Source: Erythrobacter litoralis
GTDB lineage: Bacteria > Pseudomonadota > Alphaproteobacteria > Sphingomonadales > Sphingomonadaceae
Direction: 5' to 3'
NCBI RefSeq assembly: GCF_029760855.1
Contig: NZ_SOSI01000002.1
Location: 62,001-126,000 of the forward strand
Length of the DNA stretch: 64,000 nucleotides
Notes under the pieces: model-generated
Told to the model about the DNA's origin: nothing
The model's database searches: none
What the model saw: only the letters and a program-made list of their open reading frames with translations
Translations under genes and position numbers: made by a program
Shown here: piece by piece, positions 10,180 to 20,052 of the stretch
Layout: every line of letters begins with the position of its first letter
Numbering within the stretch: position 1 is the stretch's first letter

Positions 10180-10926
10180 ATGGCCATGGCCACGAACATG
10201 ACCGACGAATCTCTGAAGAACATCGCGCTACTGATCGATGCGGACAACACGTCGCCGAAAGGCATAGACCCTGTGCTGACCGTAATGGCCGAACTGGGCC
10301 AGGTGAATATCAAGCGGGCCTATGGCAACTTCGCGAAGAACAATCTCGCGAAGTGGGATCAGATCACCCACAAATACGGAATTCGCCCTCAGCAGCAATT
10401 CGATCTTACGGCGGGGAAAAACGCCACGGACATGGCCATGACGATCGATGCCATCGACCTGCTTTATCAAGGGAAGGTCGATGGCTTCGGGATCATGAGT
10501 TCCGACAGCGATTTTACGCCTTTGGTCACGCGGCTCCGGCAGGACGGATTGGTCGTTTACGGGTTTGGCAGCGTCAGTAAGACTCCGGGCGCGTTCAAGA
10601 GTGCGTGCACCCGTTTCATCGATATCGATGCGCTCATCAAAGGTGCTTCGGATGAGCCTGATACGCCGAAAAGCAAGCAACCGCGCGGCAAGGACGTAGT
10701 GGACGAAGAACTCGTCGAATTGCTGGGAACGGCGTGGAAAGCGGCGAAGCGGGACGAAAATGGCTTTGCAGCATTAGGGGAAGTCGGAAAGATCGCAGGC
10801 AACCGCTCGAGCTTCGACGTCCGAAACTACGGCTTCAAGCGCTTGTCCGATCTTTTCGAGTCGATTGCGCAGTTCCAGGTCGAACGCCGCAACGGCACCG
10901 GAGCCTACGTCAAACGCTTACGCTGA
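10180..10926 (+). CDS. NYN (LabA/DUF88) protein with C-terminal LOTUS domain
   Basis: Predicted RNA-processing protein of about 248 residues. The NYN/PIN-like domain has the acidic active-site residues expected for a metal-dependent ribonuclease fold: Asp residues in LLIDADN, NATDMAM and SSDSDF. After a Lys/Arg-rich linker, the C-terminal region from VDEELVELL to the end resembles an OST-HTH/LOTUS RNA-binding domain. No ribosome site decides the start: ATG 10180 and ATG 10198 are both possible, and a TTG at 10162 less so. Substrate unknown. It converges with a secreted protein gene across a terminator. Confidence 0.82.
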   Translation: MAMATNMTDESLKNIALLIDADNTSPKGIDPVLTVMAELGQVNIKRAYGNFAKNNLAKWDQITHKYGIRPQQQFDLTAGKNATDMAMTIDAIDLLYQGKVDGFGIMSSDSDFTPLVTRLRQDGLVVYGFGSVSKTPGAFKSACTRFIDIDALIKGASDEPDTPKSKQPRGKDVVDEELVELLGTAWKAAKRDENGFAALGEVGKIAGNRSSFDVRNYGFKRLSDLFESIAQFQVERRNGTGAYVKRLR

Positions 10927-10930
10927 ATAG

Positions 10931-10966
10931 AAAAGCGGCGCGAAACCTAGTTGGTCTCGCGCCGCT
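10931..10966 (-). terminator. Intrinsic terminator for the secreted repeat protein gene
   Basis: A 10-bp perfect stem AGCGGCGCGA / TCGCGCCGCT at 10934-10943 and 10957-10966. On the minus strand it is followed by TTTT, fitting termination of the gene whose stop is at 10988. On the plus strand there is no T-run after the stem, so it serves the NYN gene less well. Confidence 0.75.
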
Positions 10967-10987
10967 ATGTAAGGAGTTATCGAGGTT

Positions 10988-12277
10988 TCAGCCCCCTTGC
11001 TGTTGGCTCGCATAAAGAGCCCACAGCCGTGCGATGGAAGCGCGATCGCCTGTCGTTACGGCATCGAAGTTAGCTTTCGCCTCGGCTGCCTTGCCCTGTT
11101 CGAGCTGGGCAATGCCAAGACGGGTCTGCACCAACGACTTATCGACACCAGCCATATCCATAGCCTTCGTATAAAGCATCTCGGCGGCCGGATAATCGCC
11201 ATAGCTCAGAGCAAGGTTGGCGCCGTTTACGATCGTAGTCGCATCGCTCGAACTGCGCGCAGAAGATAGAATACCGCTGAGATCGCCGCGATCCTCGGTC
11301 GCCCGGCCTTCTGCCTGGCTGCGAATGTCGTTCAAATAGGTCGCCGATTGATCCAGCTTCCCCGCGGCCCTTCCCTCGTCGATCACAGCCATGACTTCGC
11401 CGGGAAGCCTACGGTAGTCCGCTGCATCGACGTAATCGAGATACATACCCTCCTCGCGAAGAGCATCTGCCTCTCGTGCGAGACGCAGCAAATCCAGCAG
11501 TTCGGGGTTCGCGTAATTCGCCGCACCCATCTGCAGGATTACGACATCGGCCCAATTGGACGGCGTGGGTTCGTTTTCGACGAGCATCGTCGCAAAGTTG
11601 CTTGTCTGCGGTGAAAGCTTGTTATTGTAGGCTACGGCCAAGCCGCGCTTGATCCATTCCTGATCGACTGTTTGGCCTGCTGCCTTACGGGTCTCGATCG
11701 CTTGGTTAAGGTAGGTCAGACCTTCCTGATAGTTGTTTTCAGCGAAATAGCTTTCGGCAATGAGCGCTTCGAGATCGTTGCTCGTCTGGCCATTGGCCAA
11801 AGCCGTCTCGAGATAGTTGCGTGCAGCGGGATACTCCTTCGCGTTGTAAGCCAGTTGCCCCGCGAACATATTGTATTGTCCAATATTCGCCGCAGGGACC
11901 TTCCCGCTCTGCAGCATCATTTCAAGACCCTGCTTTTGCAACGCCGGATCCTGCGCTTTCTGACCCATCGAAAGGATCAAGTTGCCAGCGGCCATACGAT
12001 CGTCATCGGTCTCCACAGCTGCGACAACGGCAGGCACCTGACCGGTCAGCGTGGCCGGATCCGCTCCGCCTTCGATCTGCGTGGCGATAGGCTGGTAAGT
12101 CGCAACGAACCCTTCAGAATAGTTCGTCTGTGCAGCCTCTTGCTTGTCCTTCTTTTTCTTCTGCGCGAAGGCGGGGGCTTCGATTGCGCCCATAGCGACA
12201 ACACCTGTCGTCGCCATCGCAACGGCCAGGGCGAACTTCGAAATCGACTTGCGTACAAGCTTGGATTGCAAGGACAT
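10988..12277 (-). CDS. Secreted protein with TPR-like helical repeats, function unknown
   Basis: Exported protein of 429 residues. ATG 12277 is preceded by GGAG at a good distance. The first 36 residues form a signal peptide: basic start, hydrophobic core, then PAFAQ as likely cleavage site, followed by a lysine-rich stretch KKKKDK. The rest is Ala-rich helical sequence with repeated patterns typical of TPR or Sel1-like solenoids, for example AARNYLETAL, AESYFAENNYQEGL and AEMLYTKAMDMAG. I do not recognise a named family. It is a single gene with its own terminator; a periplasmic scaffold or assembly role is only a guess. Confidence 0.8.
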   Translation of the reverse strand: MSLQSKLVRKSISKFALAVAMATTGVVAMGAIEAPAFAQKKKKDKQEAAQTNYSEGFVATYQPIATQIEGGADPATLTGQVPAVVAAVETDDDRMAAGNLILSMGQKAQDPALQKQGLEMMLQSGKVPAANIGQYNMFAGQLAYNAKEYPAARNYLETALANGQTSNDLEALIAESYFAENNYQEGLTYLNQAIETRKAAGQTVDQEWIKRGLAVAYNNKLSPQTSNFATMLVENEPTPSNWADVVILQMGAANYANPELLDLLRLAREADALREEGMYLDYVDAADYRRLPGEVMAVIDEGRAAGKLDQSATYLNDIRSQAEGRATEDRGDLSGILSSARSSSDATTIVNGANLALSYGDYPAAEMLYTKAMDMAGVDKSLVQTRLGIAQLEQGKAAEAKANFDAVTTGDRASIARLWALYASQQQGG

Positions 12278-12537
12278 ATTGGATCTCCGATAGTGAATTA
12301 ATGGGCGCGTACACACGATGATCTAACGCCGTGCAACGCGAGAAATCTGAGGGAAAGTTTAGGTTTTCCGCCTGAATACCGATTGAATGCCGGTTGCATG
12401 AACTCCAACTAACCCAGTCTCGATTGTGTGGAAAAGCGCTTCACTCGATCATCTGGTTCCCGATACGCGGTGGCACGATGCCTCGTGATAGCCTAGACCC
12501 TCCCGCATAAATCAAACCAAGTTACGGACATCCAATC
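12278..12537. other. Divergent intergenic region, secreted protein / gyrA
   Basis: These 260 bases hold the promoters for the secreted repeat protein (minus) and gyrA (plus). I see no open frame with coding character, RNA gene or convincing -35/-10 pair. The gyrA-proximal part is AT-richer than its surroundings. Confidence 0.5.
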
Positions 12538-15378
12538 TTGGCCGACGAAACCGAAGTTCTCGATCCCCCCGCCCCCGAAGGCGGCCATTACGCCCGCATC
12601 GATATCGTCGATGAAATGAAGACGAGCTATCTCGATTACGCGATGAGCGTGATCGTGAGCCGCGCTTTGCCCGATGTGCGCGACGGGTTGAAGCCTGTAC
12701 ATCGCCGCATCCTCTTCGCCAGCCAGGAAGGCGGCTTCGTCGCCGGACGGCCCTATCGCAAGAGCGCCAAAATCGTTGGCGACGTCATGGGCAACTATCA
12801 CCCGCACGGCGACGCGGCGATATACGACGCGCTCGCGCGGATGACGCAGGACTGGTCGATGCGGGTGCCGCTGATCGACGGTCAGGGCAATTTCGGCAGC
12901 ATGGACCCCGATCCGCCGGCCTCCATGCGTTATACCGAGGCGCGGTTGGCGCGCGTTGCCAATGCGCTACTCGACGATCTCGACAAGGATACGGTCGATT
13001 TCGTCGATAATTACGACCAATCGCGGCAGGAGCCGACGGTTCTTCCGGCTCGCTTCCCAAATTTGCTGGTCAACGGGGCAGGCGGCATCGCTGTCGGTAT
13101 GGCGACCAATATCCCGCCGCATAACCTCGGCGAAGTGATCGACGGCTGTCTCGCCTTCATCGACAATCCGGCTATTACCAGCGAAGAACTGTTCGAAATC
13201 ATTCCGGGCCCAGATTTCCCGACTGCGCCGCTGATCCTAGGCAAATCCGGTGCGCGCGCCGCTTACACCACCGGGCGCGGCTCGATCCTGATGCGCGCGC
13301 GGCACGACATCGAGACCGGGCGCAACGACCGCCGCTCCATCGTGCTGACCTCGATCCCGTTCCAGGTCGGCAAGAACTCTTTGGTCGAGAAGATCGCCGA
13401 AGCCGCAAAAGAAAAGCGGATCGAGGGGATCAGCGACATTCGCGACGAATCCTCGCGCGAAGGCGTTCGCGTCGTCGTCGATTTGAAACGCGACGCCTCG
13501 CCCGAAGTCGTGCTGAACCAGATCTGGCGATACAGCCCGGCGCAGGCAAGTTTCCCCGCAAATATGCTCGCCATTCGCGGCGGCCGCCCTGAAACGCTTA
13601 CCCTGCGCGAATTCGTGCAGGCGTTCATCGCTTTTCGCGAAGAAGTCATAACCCGCCGCACGAAATACGAGCTCAACAAGGCACGTGATCGGGCGCATAT
13701 CTTGCTCGGCCTCGTGGTTGCGGTGTCGAACCTCGACGAAGTGGTCGCGATGATCCGCGGGGCCTCCAATCCGGCTGACGCGCGTGCCAAGCTGCTCGCC
13801 AAAGAATGGCCCATCGGCGACATTGCGCAATATATCGCGCTGGTGGAAGCCATAGAGCCGAGCGACGAAGAGCATGGCGGAACCTATCGGCTTTCCGCGC
13901 GGCAGGTGAAGGCGATCCTTGACCTTCGCCTCCACCGCCTGACGGCCCTGGGCCGCGACGAGATCGGCGACGAACTGAAAGAGCTTTCGGTTGCGATCGA
14001 AGAATACCTTTCCATTCTCGCCGACCGGGTGAAGCTTTACGGCGTCATGCGCGAAGAGCTTGAGGAAATCCGCTCGACTTATGCTACACCGCGCATCACA
14101 GAGATCGCGCCGGCATGGGACGGTCTAGAAGATGAAGACCTGATTGAGCGCGAGGACATGGTCGTCACCGTCACGCACGGCGGCTACATCAAGCGCACCC
14201 CGCTCGATACCTTCCGGGCGCAGGCACGCGGCGGCAAAGGCCGCAGCGGCATGGCGACGAAGGACGAAGATGCGGTTGTCGAACTGTTCGTAACTTCGAC
14301 CCATAACCCAGTATTGTTTTTTACGAACACGGGCCGTGTCTATCGCCTGAAAGTCTGGAAGCTGCCCGAAGGCGGTCCGCAGACTAAGGGCCGCCCGATG
14401 GTCAATCTTCTACCGCTCGGCGACGAGGAGCGCGTGACCAACGTTCTTCCCTTACCCGAAGACGAAGGCGAATGGGCCGATCTCAATATCGTGTTCGCGA
14501 CCGAACAGGGTATGGTCCGCCGCAATTCGATGGATTCGTTCACCAATGTTCCTTCGAACGGCAAATACGCCATGGGGTTCGTCGAAGGCAGTGGCGACAG
14601 GCTGATTGGTGTGAAGCTGCTTAGCGAAGGGCAGGAAATCTTCCTCGCCTCCGATGCCGGCAAGGCAATTCGTTTCTCCGCCAGCGATGCCCGTGAAACC
14701 AAGAGCCGCACCGGCATCGGTGTGCGTGGTATGAAGTTGAAAGACGGGCAGAAGGTCGTCTCGATGGCGGTCCTCGACGAAGGCAAGGGCGATACCGAAA
14801 CGCGCGATGCCTATCTTCGGGCGGCCGTCTGGAAAAACAACGACACCGAGCACTCGATCGACCCCGATCTTGCGGCGGAAATGGAAAGCGAGGAAGAATT
14901 TATCCTCACCCTAACCGCACGCGGATATGGCAAGATTTCGTCATCTTACGAATACCGCACGATTGGCCGTGGCGGCCAGGGACTGACCAATATCGGCGAA
15001 CCGTCGAGCAATCCTGATCGCAACGGCCCCGTCGTCGCCAGCTTCCCGGTGAAGCACGGCTCGCAGCTCATGTTGGTGACCGATCAGGCTAAGCTCATTC
15101 GCTTGCCGATCGACTTCCGCCATATGGTCGATGGCGGGTTCGACAATCATTCGGGTTACTCCATTTCGGGTCGCGGCTCTTCGGGCGTACGCATCTTCAA
15201 CGTCGGTAAGAACGAGACGATTGTCGGCGCGGCCCTGATCGATGAGACCGAGGAACCCGAGAACGAAGCGGAAGAAAAGGTGGCCGATGAGATCGCCGCG
15301 CGTGGCGGCCTGACCGCCACCACCCCTCACACGACCGCGCATTCCGACCGAAATATGGACGACGAACCGGGCGGCTGA
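12538..15378 (+). CDS. gyrA: DNA gyrase subunit A
   Basis: DNA cleavage/rejoining subunit of gyrase, 946 residues, longer than the roughly 875 of E. coli. The active-site Tyr is residue 132 in SMRYTEARL, and the GyrA box is QARGGKG in the C-terminal wrapping domain, which separates it from ParC. In the quinolone region [10 protein letters not shown], the residue equivalent to E. coli Ser83 is Ala93, while Asp97 matches Asp87. Translation appears to start at TTG 12538, since no in-frame ATG lies nearby upstream. The C-terminus is an acidic tail. Confidence 0.96.
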   Translation: MADETEVLDPPAPEGGHYARIDIVDEMKTSYLDYAMSVIVSRALPDVRDGLKPVHRRILFASQEGGFVAGRPYRKSAKIVGDVMGNYHPHGDAAIYDALARMTQDWSMRVPLIDGQGNFGSMDPDPPASMRYTEARLARVANALLDDLDKDTVDFVDNYDQSRQEPTVLPARFPNLLVNGAGGIAVGMATNIPPHNLGEVIDGCLAFIDNPAITSEELFEIIPGPDFPTAPLILGKSGARAAYTTGRGSILMRARHDIETGRNDRRSIVLTSIPFQVGKNSLVEKIAEAAKEKRIEGISDIRDESSREGVRVVVDLKRDASPEVVLNQIWRYSPAQASFPANMLAIRGGRPETLTLREFVQAFIAFREEVITRRTKYELNKARDRAHILLGLVVAVSNLDEVVAMIRGASNPADARAKLLAKEWPIGDIAQYIALVEAIEPSDEEHGGTYRLSARQVKAILDLRLHRLTALGRDEIGDELKELSVAIEEYLSILADRVKLYGVMREELEEIRSTYATPRITEIAPAWDGLEDEDLIEREDMVVTVTHGGYIKRTPLDTFRAQARGGKGRSGMATKDEDAVVELFVTSTHNPVLFFTNTGRVYRLKVWKLPEGGPQTKGRPMVNLLPLGDEERVTNVLPLPEDEGEWADLNIVFATEQGMVRRNSMDSFTNVPSNGKYAMGFVEGSGDRLIGVKLLSEGQEIFLASDAGKAIRFSASDARETKSRTGIGVRGMKLKDGQKVVSMAVLDEGKGDTETRDAYLRAAVWKNNDTEHSIDPDLAAEMESEEEFILTLTARGYGKISSSYEYRTIGRGGQGLTNIGEPSSNPDRNGPVVASFPVKHGSQLMLVTDQAKLIRLPIDFRHMVDGGFDNHSGYSISGRGSSGVRIFNVGKNETIVGAALIDETEEPENEAEEKVADEIAARGGLTATTPHTTAHSDRNMDDEPGG

Positions 15379-15379
15379 G

Positions 15380-16042
15380 TTAATCCACGTTGCGACTTTT
15401 CCTGATCGTTTGCACCACCCCGGTGGCGATCAGGAACTGGCCTACGAAATAGAGCGGCCAGATGAAGAGGTTTGCAGTGTCTGCCTGAACATGGTTCGTT
15501 TCGCGTGCGATGATCAGGAGGTGACTGGCAACGAACAGCGCCGCGCCTACGCCGCCGCGATAACGCGGGAACCGGCTTGTCCAGGAACCTGCGGCCATCG
15601 CGCCAATCAGGGCGGCATAGGCGGTCGCCGGGATCGCGTTCGAAGAAGAAAGCGTGAGAAATAACGCGATAGCCGGCACGAGAAAAATAAAGGCAACGGC
15701 AACGAGCTTCTGGCTCACCGTCGTCTTCTCACGGTGGTTCCGTATGTACAAAATGATGGCAGTGCTATGGCTGAGCGTGAATAGAATGCCGGCATAAAGA
15801 AGGCTGACGTCCAGCATTACGTCACCGAGCGCGGCTAGCGCGAATACGACGCTCAATAGCATGCTGTCCCGCCCAAGCCCGCGATGCGCAGCGTAGAGGG
15901 CGAGAAAGCCGACGGCGAGCCCCTTCCATAGCATGAGCCAGAGCCCGCCGATCGGATCGTCCACTACGAAGTAGTAGGATATGCCCGCAATCAGGCTCAG
16001 CAAAAGATAAGGCCGGTGTTCGGCCAAGGCGCGACGCGGCAT
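15380..16042 (-). CDS. YhhN-family (lysoplasmalogenase-like) membrane protein
   Basis: Integral membrane protein of 220 residues with about seven or eight hydrophobic helices. The family (YhhN, eukaryotic TMEM86) includes lysoplasmalogenases that cleave vinyl-ether lysolipids, and conserved features such as ALGDVMLD and FTLSHSTAI are visible. ATG 16042 is chosen because the longer frame upstream is Arg/Pro-rich non-coding sequence overlapping the trmFO promoter. The stop lies one base past the gyrA stop, tail to tail. The substrate in a bacterium of this type is not known. Confidence 0.85.
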   Translation of the reverse strand: MPRRALAEHRPYLLLSLIAGISYYFVVDDPIGGLWLMLWKGLAVGFLALYAAHRGLGRDSMLLSVVFALAALGDVMLDVSLLYAGILFTLSHSTAIILYIRNHREKTTVSQKLVAVAFIFLVPAIALFLTLSSSNAIPATAYAALIGAMAAGSWTSRFPRYRGGVGAALFVASHLLIIARETNHVQADTANLFIWPLYFVGQFLIATGVVQTIRKSRNVD

Positions 16043-16113
16043 GAATGCATTCCTTGTTTCGCGCGAACCGCTAGGGCTTGAAGCGCCCCCCGTGCAAGGC
16101 CTAGGTGCGCGCC

Positions 16114-17481
16114 ATGGTACATGACATACAAATAGTCGGCGGCGGTCTGGCCGGCAGCGAAGCGACGTGGCAACTCGCACAGCGCGGCTTCAAAGTCCGG
16201 CTTTCCGAAATGCGCGGCAGCGGCGAGACGACCCCTGCCCACCAGACGGGCGGGTTGGCCGAACTCGTATGCTCGAACAGCTTCCGCTCCGACGACGATG
16301 AGAAGAACGCGGTTGGTCTGCTGCACCACGAAATGCGGCGGATGGACAGTCTGGTCATGCGTGCGGGCGAAGAGGCACGTGTTCCGGCAGGTTCCGCCAT
16401 GGCAGTGGACCGCGATGTGTTCTCTGCTGCGGTCGAGCGCGCGCTTATCGAGCATCCCAATGTCACGGTCGTTCGGGAGCGCGTGGATGCCCTACCGTCC
16501 GACCAACCCGCGATCATTGCCACTGGCCCGCTCACGGCGCAAACGCTTGCGGAAAGCATTGTCGCGGCGACGGGGCAGGACCGGCTCGCTTTCTTCGACG
16601 CCATTGCGCCGATCGTGCACCGCGACAGCATCGATATGGACATTTGCTGGATCCAGTCCCGCTGGAACAAGCGCACGGAAGCGTCGAACGAGGAAGGCGA
16701 TTACATCAATTGCCCCATGACGAAGGACGAGTATCTCGCCTTCCACCAAGGCTTACTGGATGCGGAAAAGACCGAGTTCCGCGAATGGGAAGCCGATACG
16801 CCCTATTTCGACGGATGCATGCCGATCGAAGTCATTGCGGCACGCGGCGTCGAGACGCTGCGCTACGGTCCGATGAAACCCGTCGGGCTGGACAATCCTC
16901 GCGATACGACACCGGAATTTCCGCAAGGGCGATGGCCCTATGCAGTGGTGCAGCTGCGTCAGGACAACAAGCTCGGCACGCTATGGAACATGGTCGGCTT
17001 CCAGACGAAAATGAAATACGGCGCGCAGGTCGATCTGTTTCGCACGATCCCGGGGCTGCAGAATGCCGAATTCGCGCGGCTTGGAGGTTTGCATCGCAAC
17101 ACCTTCCTCAATTCCCCGATCGTGCTGGACCGGCAACTGCGTTTGAAGAATGCGCCGAACATTCGCTTCGCCGGACAGATCACCGGTTGTGAAGGCTATG
17201 TCGAAAGCTCGGCGGTCGGTCTGCTCACCGGCCTGATGGCGGCGAGCGAGCTGGCGGGCCGAAGCTGGTCGCCTCCGCCGCGTACCTCCGCCTGCGGAGC
17301 GCTGCTGGCACATATAACGGGGGATGCGGAAGCGGAGACCTTCCAGCCCATGAATGTCAATTTCGGGCTTTTTCCGCCCCTTCACGACGTGCCGAAGAAG
17401 CAACGCAAGGAAGCCTATACCTCGCGCGCGAAAAGCGATTTCGGCGAATGGCTGCACGGCGCCTTGGCGCTCGCCGCGTAA
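16114..17481 (+). CDS. trmFO: TrmFO, folate-dependent tRNA m5U54 methyltransferase
   Basis: FAD enzyme (455 residues) that forms 5-methyluridine at tRNA position 54 using methylenetetrahydrofolate. The FAD-binding motif [11 protein letters not shown] is at the N-terminus, and the conserved VCSNSFRSD and [12 protein letters not shown] segments are present. ATG 16114 lies eight bases after CTAGG; a GTG at 16105 in frame is an alternative. It is followed without any spacer by a convergent EF-hand gene. Confidence 0.95.
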   Translation: MVHDIQIVGGGLAGSEATWQLAQRGFKVRLSEMRGSGETTPAHQTGGLAELVCSNSFRSDDDEKNAVGLLHHEMRRMDSLVMRAGEEARVPAGSAMAVDRDVFSAAVERALIEHPNVTVVRERVDALPSDQPAIIATGPLTAQTLAESIVAATGQDRLAFFDAIAPIVHRDSIDMDICWIQSRWNKRTEASNEEGDYINCPMTKDEYLAFHQGLLDAEKTEFREWEADTPYFDGCMPIEVIAARGVETLRYGPMKPVGLDNPRDTTPEFPQGRWPYAVVQLRQDNKLGTLWNMVGFQTKMKYGAQVDLFRTIPGLQNAEFARLGGLHRNTFLNSPIVLDRQLRLKNAPNIRFAGQITGCEGYVESSAVGLLTGLMAASELAGRSWSPPPRTSACGALLAHITGDAEAETFQPMNVNFGLFPPLHDVPKKQRKEAYTSRAKSDFGEWLHGALALAA

Positions 17482-17955
17482 TCAGCAGGCGCAGCGCGGT
17501 TTCTTCTTCGCGGGCTTCGGCTTGGTTGTCGCAAATTCGCGTGGCGTAAGCTCGCGGTCGCCGTCCGCATCCGCGCCTTCGAATTTCTCGACCGTCGTGA
17601 CCGCCCACTCCTCGAAGTCGAGCAAGTTGTTGCCATCCTTGTCGAGCTTGCGGAATGCGTCGCTTCGGGTCGAAAGCATTTCGGAACGCGTGATTCGCCG
17701 GTCGCGATTGCGGTCGTAGCGGAAGAACCGCTGCTCTTCCTTGGTCAGCTCAGTCGCTTCGGGCGGCGCGGGGCCGCGCAGGTCCGAGACATCGGCAACC
17801 GGCAATAACTCCGGATCCACCTTGTCGGGAGCATACGGCACGAAGCCTGGCGGAGGCGCAGCGTTCTCGACTTCCGCCCTGCCCTGCCACCAGAACATGC
17901 CGACCCCGGTCAGGGTCAATGCGCCGACTGCGCCCAGAACGATCCCGCGAGGCAT
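17482..17955 (-). CDS. Membrane-anchored EF-hand protein
   Basis: Protein of 157 residues with one N-terminal hydrophobic segment (about 4-24), which could be an anchor or an uncleaved signal. Three EF-hand-type calcium loops follow: DRNRDRRITRSE, DKDGNNLLDFEE and DADGDRELTPRE. The first is basic and less canonical. A Lys/Pro-rich tail ends CAC. It is probably periplasmic and calcium-binding; the partner is unknown. The stop codon directly abuts the convergent trmFO stop. Confidence 0.82.
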   Translation of the reverse strand: MPRGIVLGAVGALTLTGVGMFWWQGRAEVENAAPPPGFVPYAPDKVDPELLPVADVSDLRGPAPPEATELTKEEQRFFRYDRNRDRRITRSEMLSTRSDAFRKLDKDGNNLLDFEEWAVTTVEKFEGADADGDRELTPREFATTKPKPAKKKPRCAC

Positions 17956-17991
17956 GCAGGCAGCACTACGCCAGCCTGCGTAAAGGTTTGG

Positions 17992-18639
17992 TCAACGCCC
18001 CACAGCGGCGATACGCGCCGCCACGAGCGGACTCAGCCGGTCTCCGAGCAAAGGTTTTCCCCCGCGCTTCAAGGCGCGAGCCGATAGTTGCCCGATAAGG
18101 GCAATAGGGCGAAGCGCTCGCGGCAGAACCGGCAGGCTATTTCTTTTGCGTACGTACTCTGCTGCGATCTGCGGTCGGGCTTCCGAAACAAGAGCAACTG
18201 TCGCCTGCCCCCACACATGGCCGTGAAAAGCAGCATCGCGCTGAGCGTCGGTAAATCCAGCAAGCCGTGACAGGCTCGCGAATGTAGATGCACGCCCGCT
18301 GCCGAGAGCCTCGGCTGCCGGCGAGCCGGGCGCCTCGCCGATCGCTTGCTCCCACCCGTCCACAAGATCGCGAAGACAACTTTCCTCTCCGCGCCACGAT
18401 CGCCCGATCGCGTCCAGCACGATATCGCCCCGTGGCCGGGCTTCGACGTCCTCACCCAACCGGTCGCGCCACCACGCCAAACGGATTTGCGCGAGCATCG
18501 GCTCTTTGGCGTTCGTAGCTATTCGCGACAGGCGGTGGTCGAGGGCGAAGGCCGCGGCGAATGTTTCACGCAAGCCGACCGGCGCGAGGGTAACCGCGAG
18601 TTTGCCGAGCTCGTCGCATTCGTCGGTAAGATCGCTCAT
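17992..18639 (-). CDS. Squalene/phytoene-synthase-like protein lacking catalytic motifs
   Basis: Protein of 215 residues with the all-helical prenyl-synthase pattern, including IRLAWWRDRL near residue 52, typical of the short subgroup related to NDUFAF6, a complex I assembly factor. The two Asp-rich DxxxD substrate motifs and the Tyr-rich signature of true squalene or phytoene synthases are not visible, and the protein is shorter than those enzymes (about 280-350). A non-catalytic or assembly role is inferred. It is separated by 27 bases from pdhB on the same strand. Confidence 0.72.
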   Translation of the reverse strand: MSDLTDECDELGKLAVTLAPVGLRETFAAAFALDHRLSRIATNAKEPMLAQIRLAWWRDRLGEDVEARPRGDIVLDAIGRSWRGEESCLRDLVDGWEQAIGEAPGSPAAEALGSGRASTFASLSRLAGFTDAQRDAAFHGHVWGQATVALVSEARPQIAAEYVRKRNSLPVLPRALRPIALIGQLSARALKRGGKPLLGDRLSPLVAARIAAVGR

Positions 18640-18666
18640 TTTGCTCGCGGACCAGTATACTCTCGG

Positions 18667-20049
18667 TCAGTCGCGATAGCACACCTTCTTCGCCGCATTC
18701 ACGATCCGCTCACTGTCGATCAACGCCAGCTTCTCCAGATTGGCGGCATAGGGCAGAGGTACGTCCTCGTTGCAAACCCGGGTGACCGGCGCATCGAGAT
18801 AATCGAAGCCCTGCTCCATGCAGATCGCCGTCACCTCGGACGCGATCGAGCAGGTTGGCCAGCCTTCCTCGGCGATGATTAGACGGTTGGTCTTCTTCAG
18901 CGATTCCAGAATTGTCTCATGATCGAGCGGGCGCAGCGTGCGAAGGTCGATCACTTCGGCTTCGATCCCCTCGCCTGCCAGTTCCTCCGCCGCTTCGAGC
19001 GCCAGACCGACCGCGATGGAATAGGTCACGATGGTCACGTCGTCGCCCTCGCGTACGATCCGCGCCTTGCCGATGGGAAGCACGTGATCGTCCAGTTCGG
19101 GCAATTCGAAGCTGCGGCCGTAGACAAGTTCGTTCTCGAGAAAGACCACGGGGTCCTCGCAGCGAATGGCCGCTTTCATCAGGCCCTTCGCATCGTAGCT
19201 GTCGTAAGGCGCGATGACGATCAGGCCAGGAACGCTGGCATACCATGGCCCATAGTTCTGGCTGTGCTGCGCGCCCACCCGGCTTGCCGCGCCGTTGGGG
19301 CCACGGAACACGACCGGGCAGCGCATCTGGCCGCCCGACATGTAGTTCGTTTTCGCGGCGGAGTTCACGATGTGGTCGATCGCCTGCATTGCGAAGTTGA
19401 ACGTCATGAATTCAACGATCGGGCGCAAGCCGCCCATCGCAGCACCGGTGCCGATGCCGGCGAACCCGTATTCGGTGATCGGCGTATCGATCACGCGCTT
19501 CGGGCCAAACTCGTCGAGCAAACCCTGCGTCACTTTATAGGCGCCTTGGTACTGCGCGACTTCCTCGCCCATGATGAATACGCGCTCATCGCGGCGCATT
19601 TCTTCGGCCATCGCATCGCGCAAGGCTTCGCGGACGCTGACGGTCGCCATATTCGTGCCATCGGGGATTTTGGGGTCGGACGGGCGAGCCTGCGCTTCGG
19701 GCTTCGTGATCTCGGCTTCGCTTTCCGCCTGACCAACATCCTTGCCTTCGCCGGACACCTCGTCGGTCGAAGCAGAAGAAGGCGCTTCGAGGTCGGAGGC
19801 ATCCTCGCCCTCGCCCGCCAGCATCGCAATGACGGTGCCGACCTTTACGCCTTCGGTACCTTCCTCGATCAGGATCTTGCCGAGCGTGCCCTCGTCCACC
19901 GCTTCGAATTCCATCGTCGCCTTGTCGGTCTCGATCTCGGCGATGATGTCGCCGGCAACGATCTCGTCACCTTCCGATTTCAGCCACTTGGCAAGTGTGC
20001 CCTCTTCCATGGTGGGAGAGAGCGCGGGCATTTTGAGTTCGATCGCCAT
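18667..20049 (-). CDS. pdhB: Pyruvate dehydrogenase E1 beta with lipoyl domain
   Basis: E1 beta subunit of the pyruvate dehydrogenase complex, 460 residues. Residues 1-80 form a lipoyl domain with the lipoylated Lys43 in ETDKATM, followed by an Ala/Glu/Pro-rich linker to about 130. The transketolase-like domain then starts at [16 protein letters not shown], with [15 protein letters not shown] and a C-terminal binding segment. A lipoyl domain on E1 beta is characteristic of alphaproteobacteria. It starts three bases after pdhA, and LipA encoded at 9144-10109 would supply its cofactor. Confidence 0.97.
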   Translation of the reverse strand: MAIELKMPALSPTMEEGTLAKWLKSEGDEIVAGDIIAEIETDKATMEFEAVDEGTLGKILIEEGTEGVKVGTVIAMLAGEGEDASDLEAPSSASTDEVSGEGKDVGQAESEAEITKPEAQARPSDPKIPDGTNMATVSVREALRDAMAEEMRRDERVFIMGEEVAQYQGAYKVTQGLLDEFGPKRVIDTPITEYGFAGIGTGAAMGGLRPIVEFMTFNFAMQAIDHIVNSAAKTNYMSGGQMRCPVVFRGPNGAASRVGAQHSQNYGPWYASVPGLIVIAPYDSYDAKGLMKAAIRCEDPVVFLENELVYGRSFELPELDDHVLPIGKARIVREGDDVTIVTYSIAVGLALEAAEELAGEGIEAEVIDLRTLRPLDHETILESLKKTNRLIIAEEGWPTCSIASEVTAICMEQGFDYLDAPVTRVCNEDVPLPYAANLEKLALIDSERIVNAAKKVCYRD

Positions 20050-20052
20050 GGC

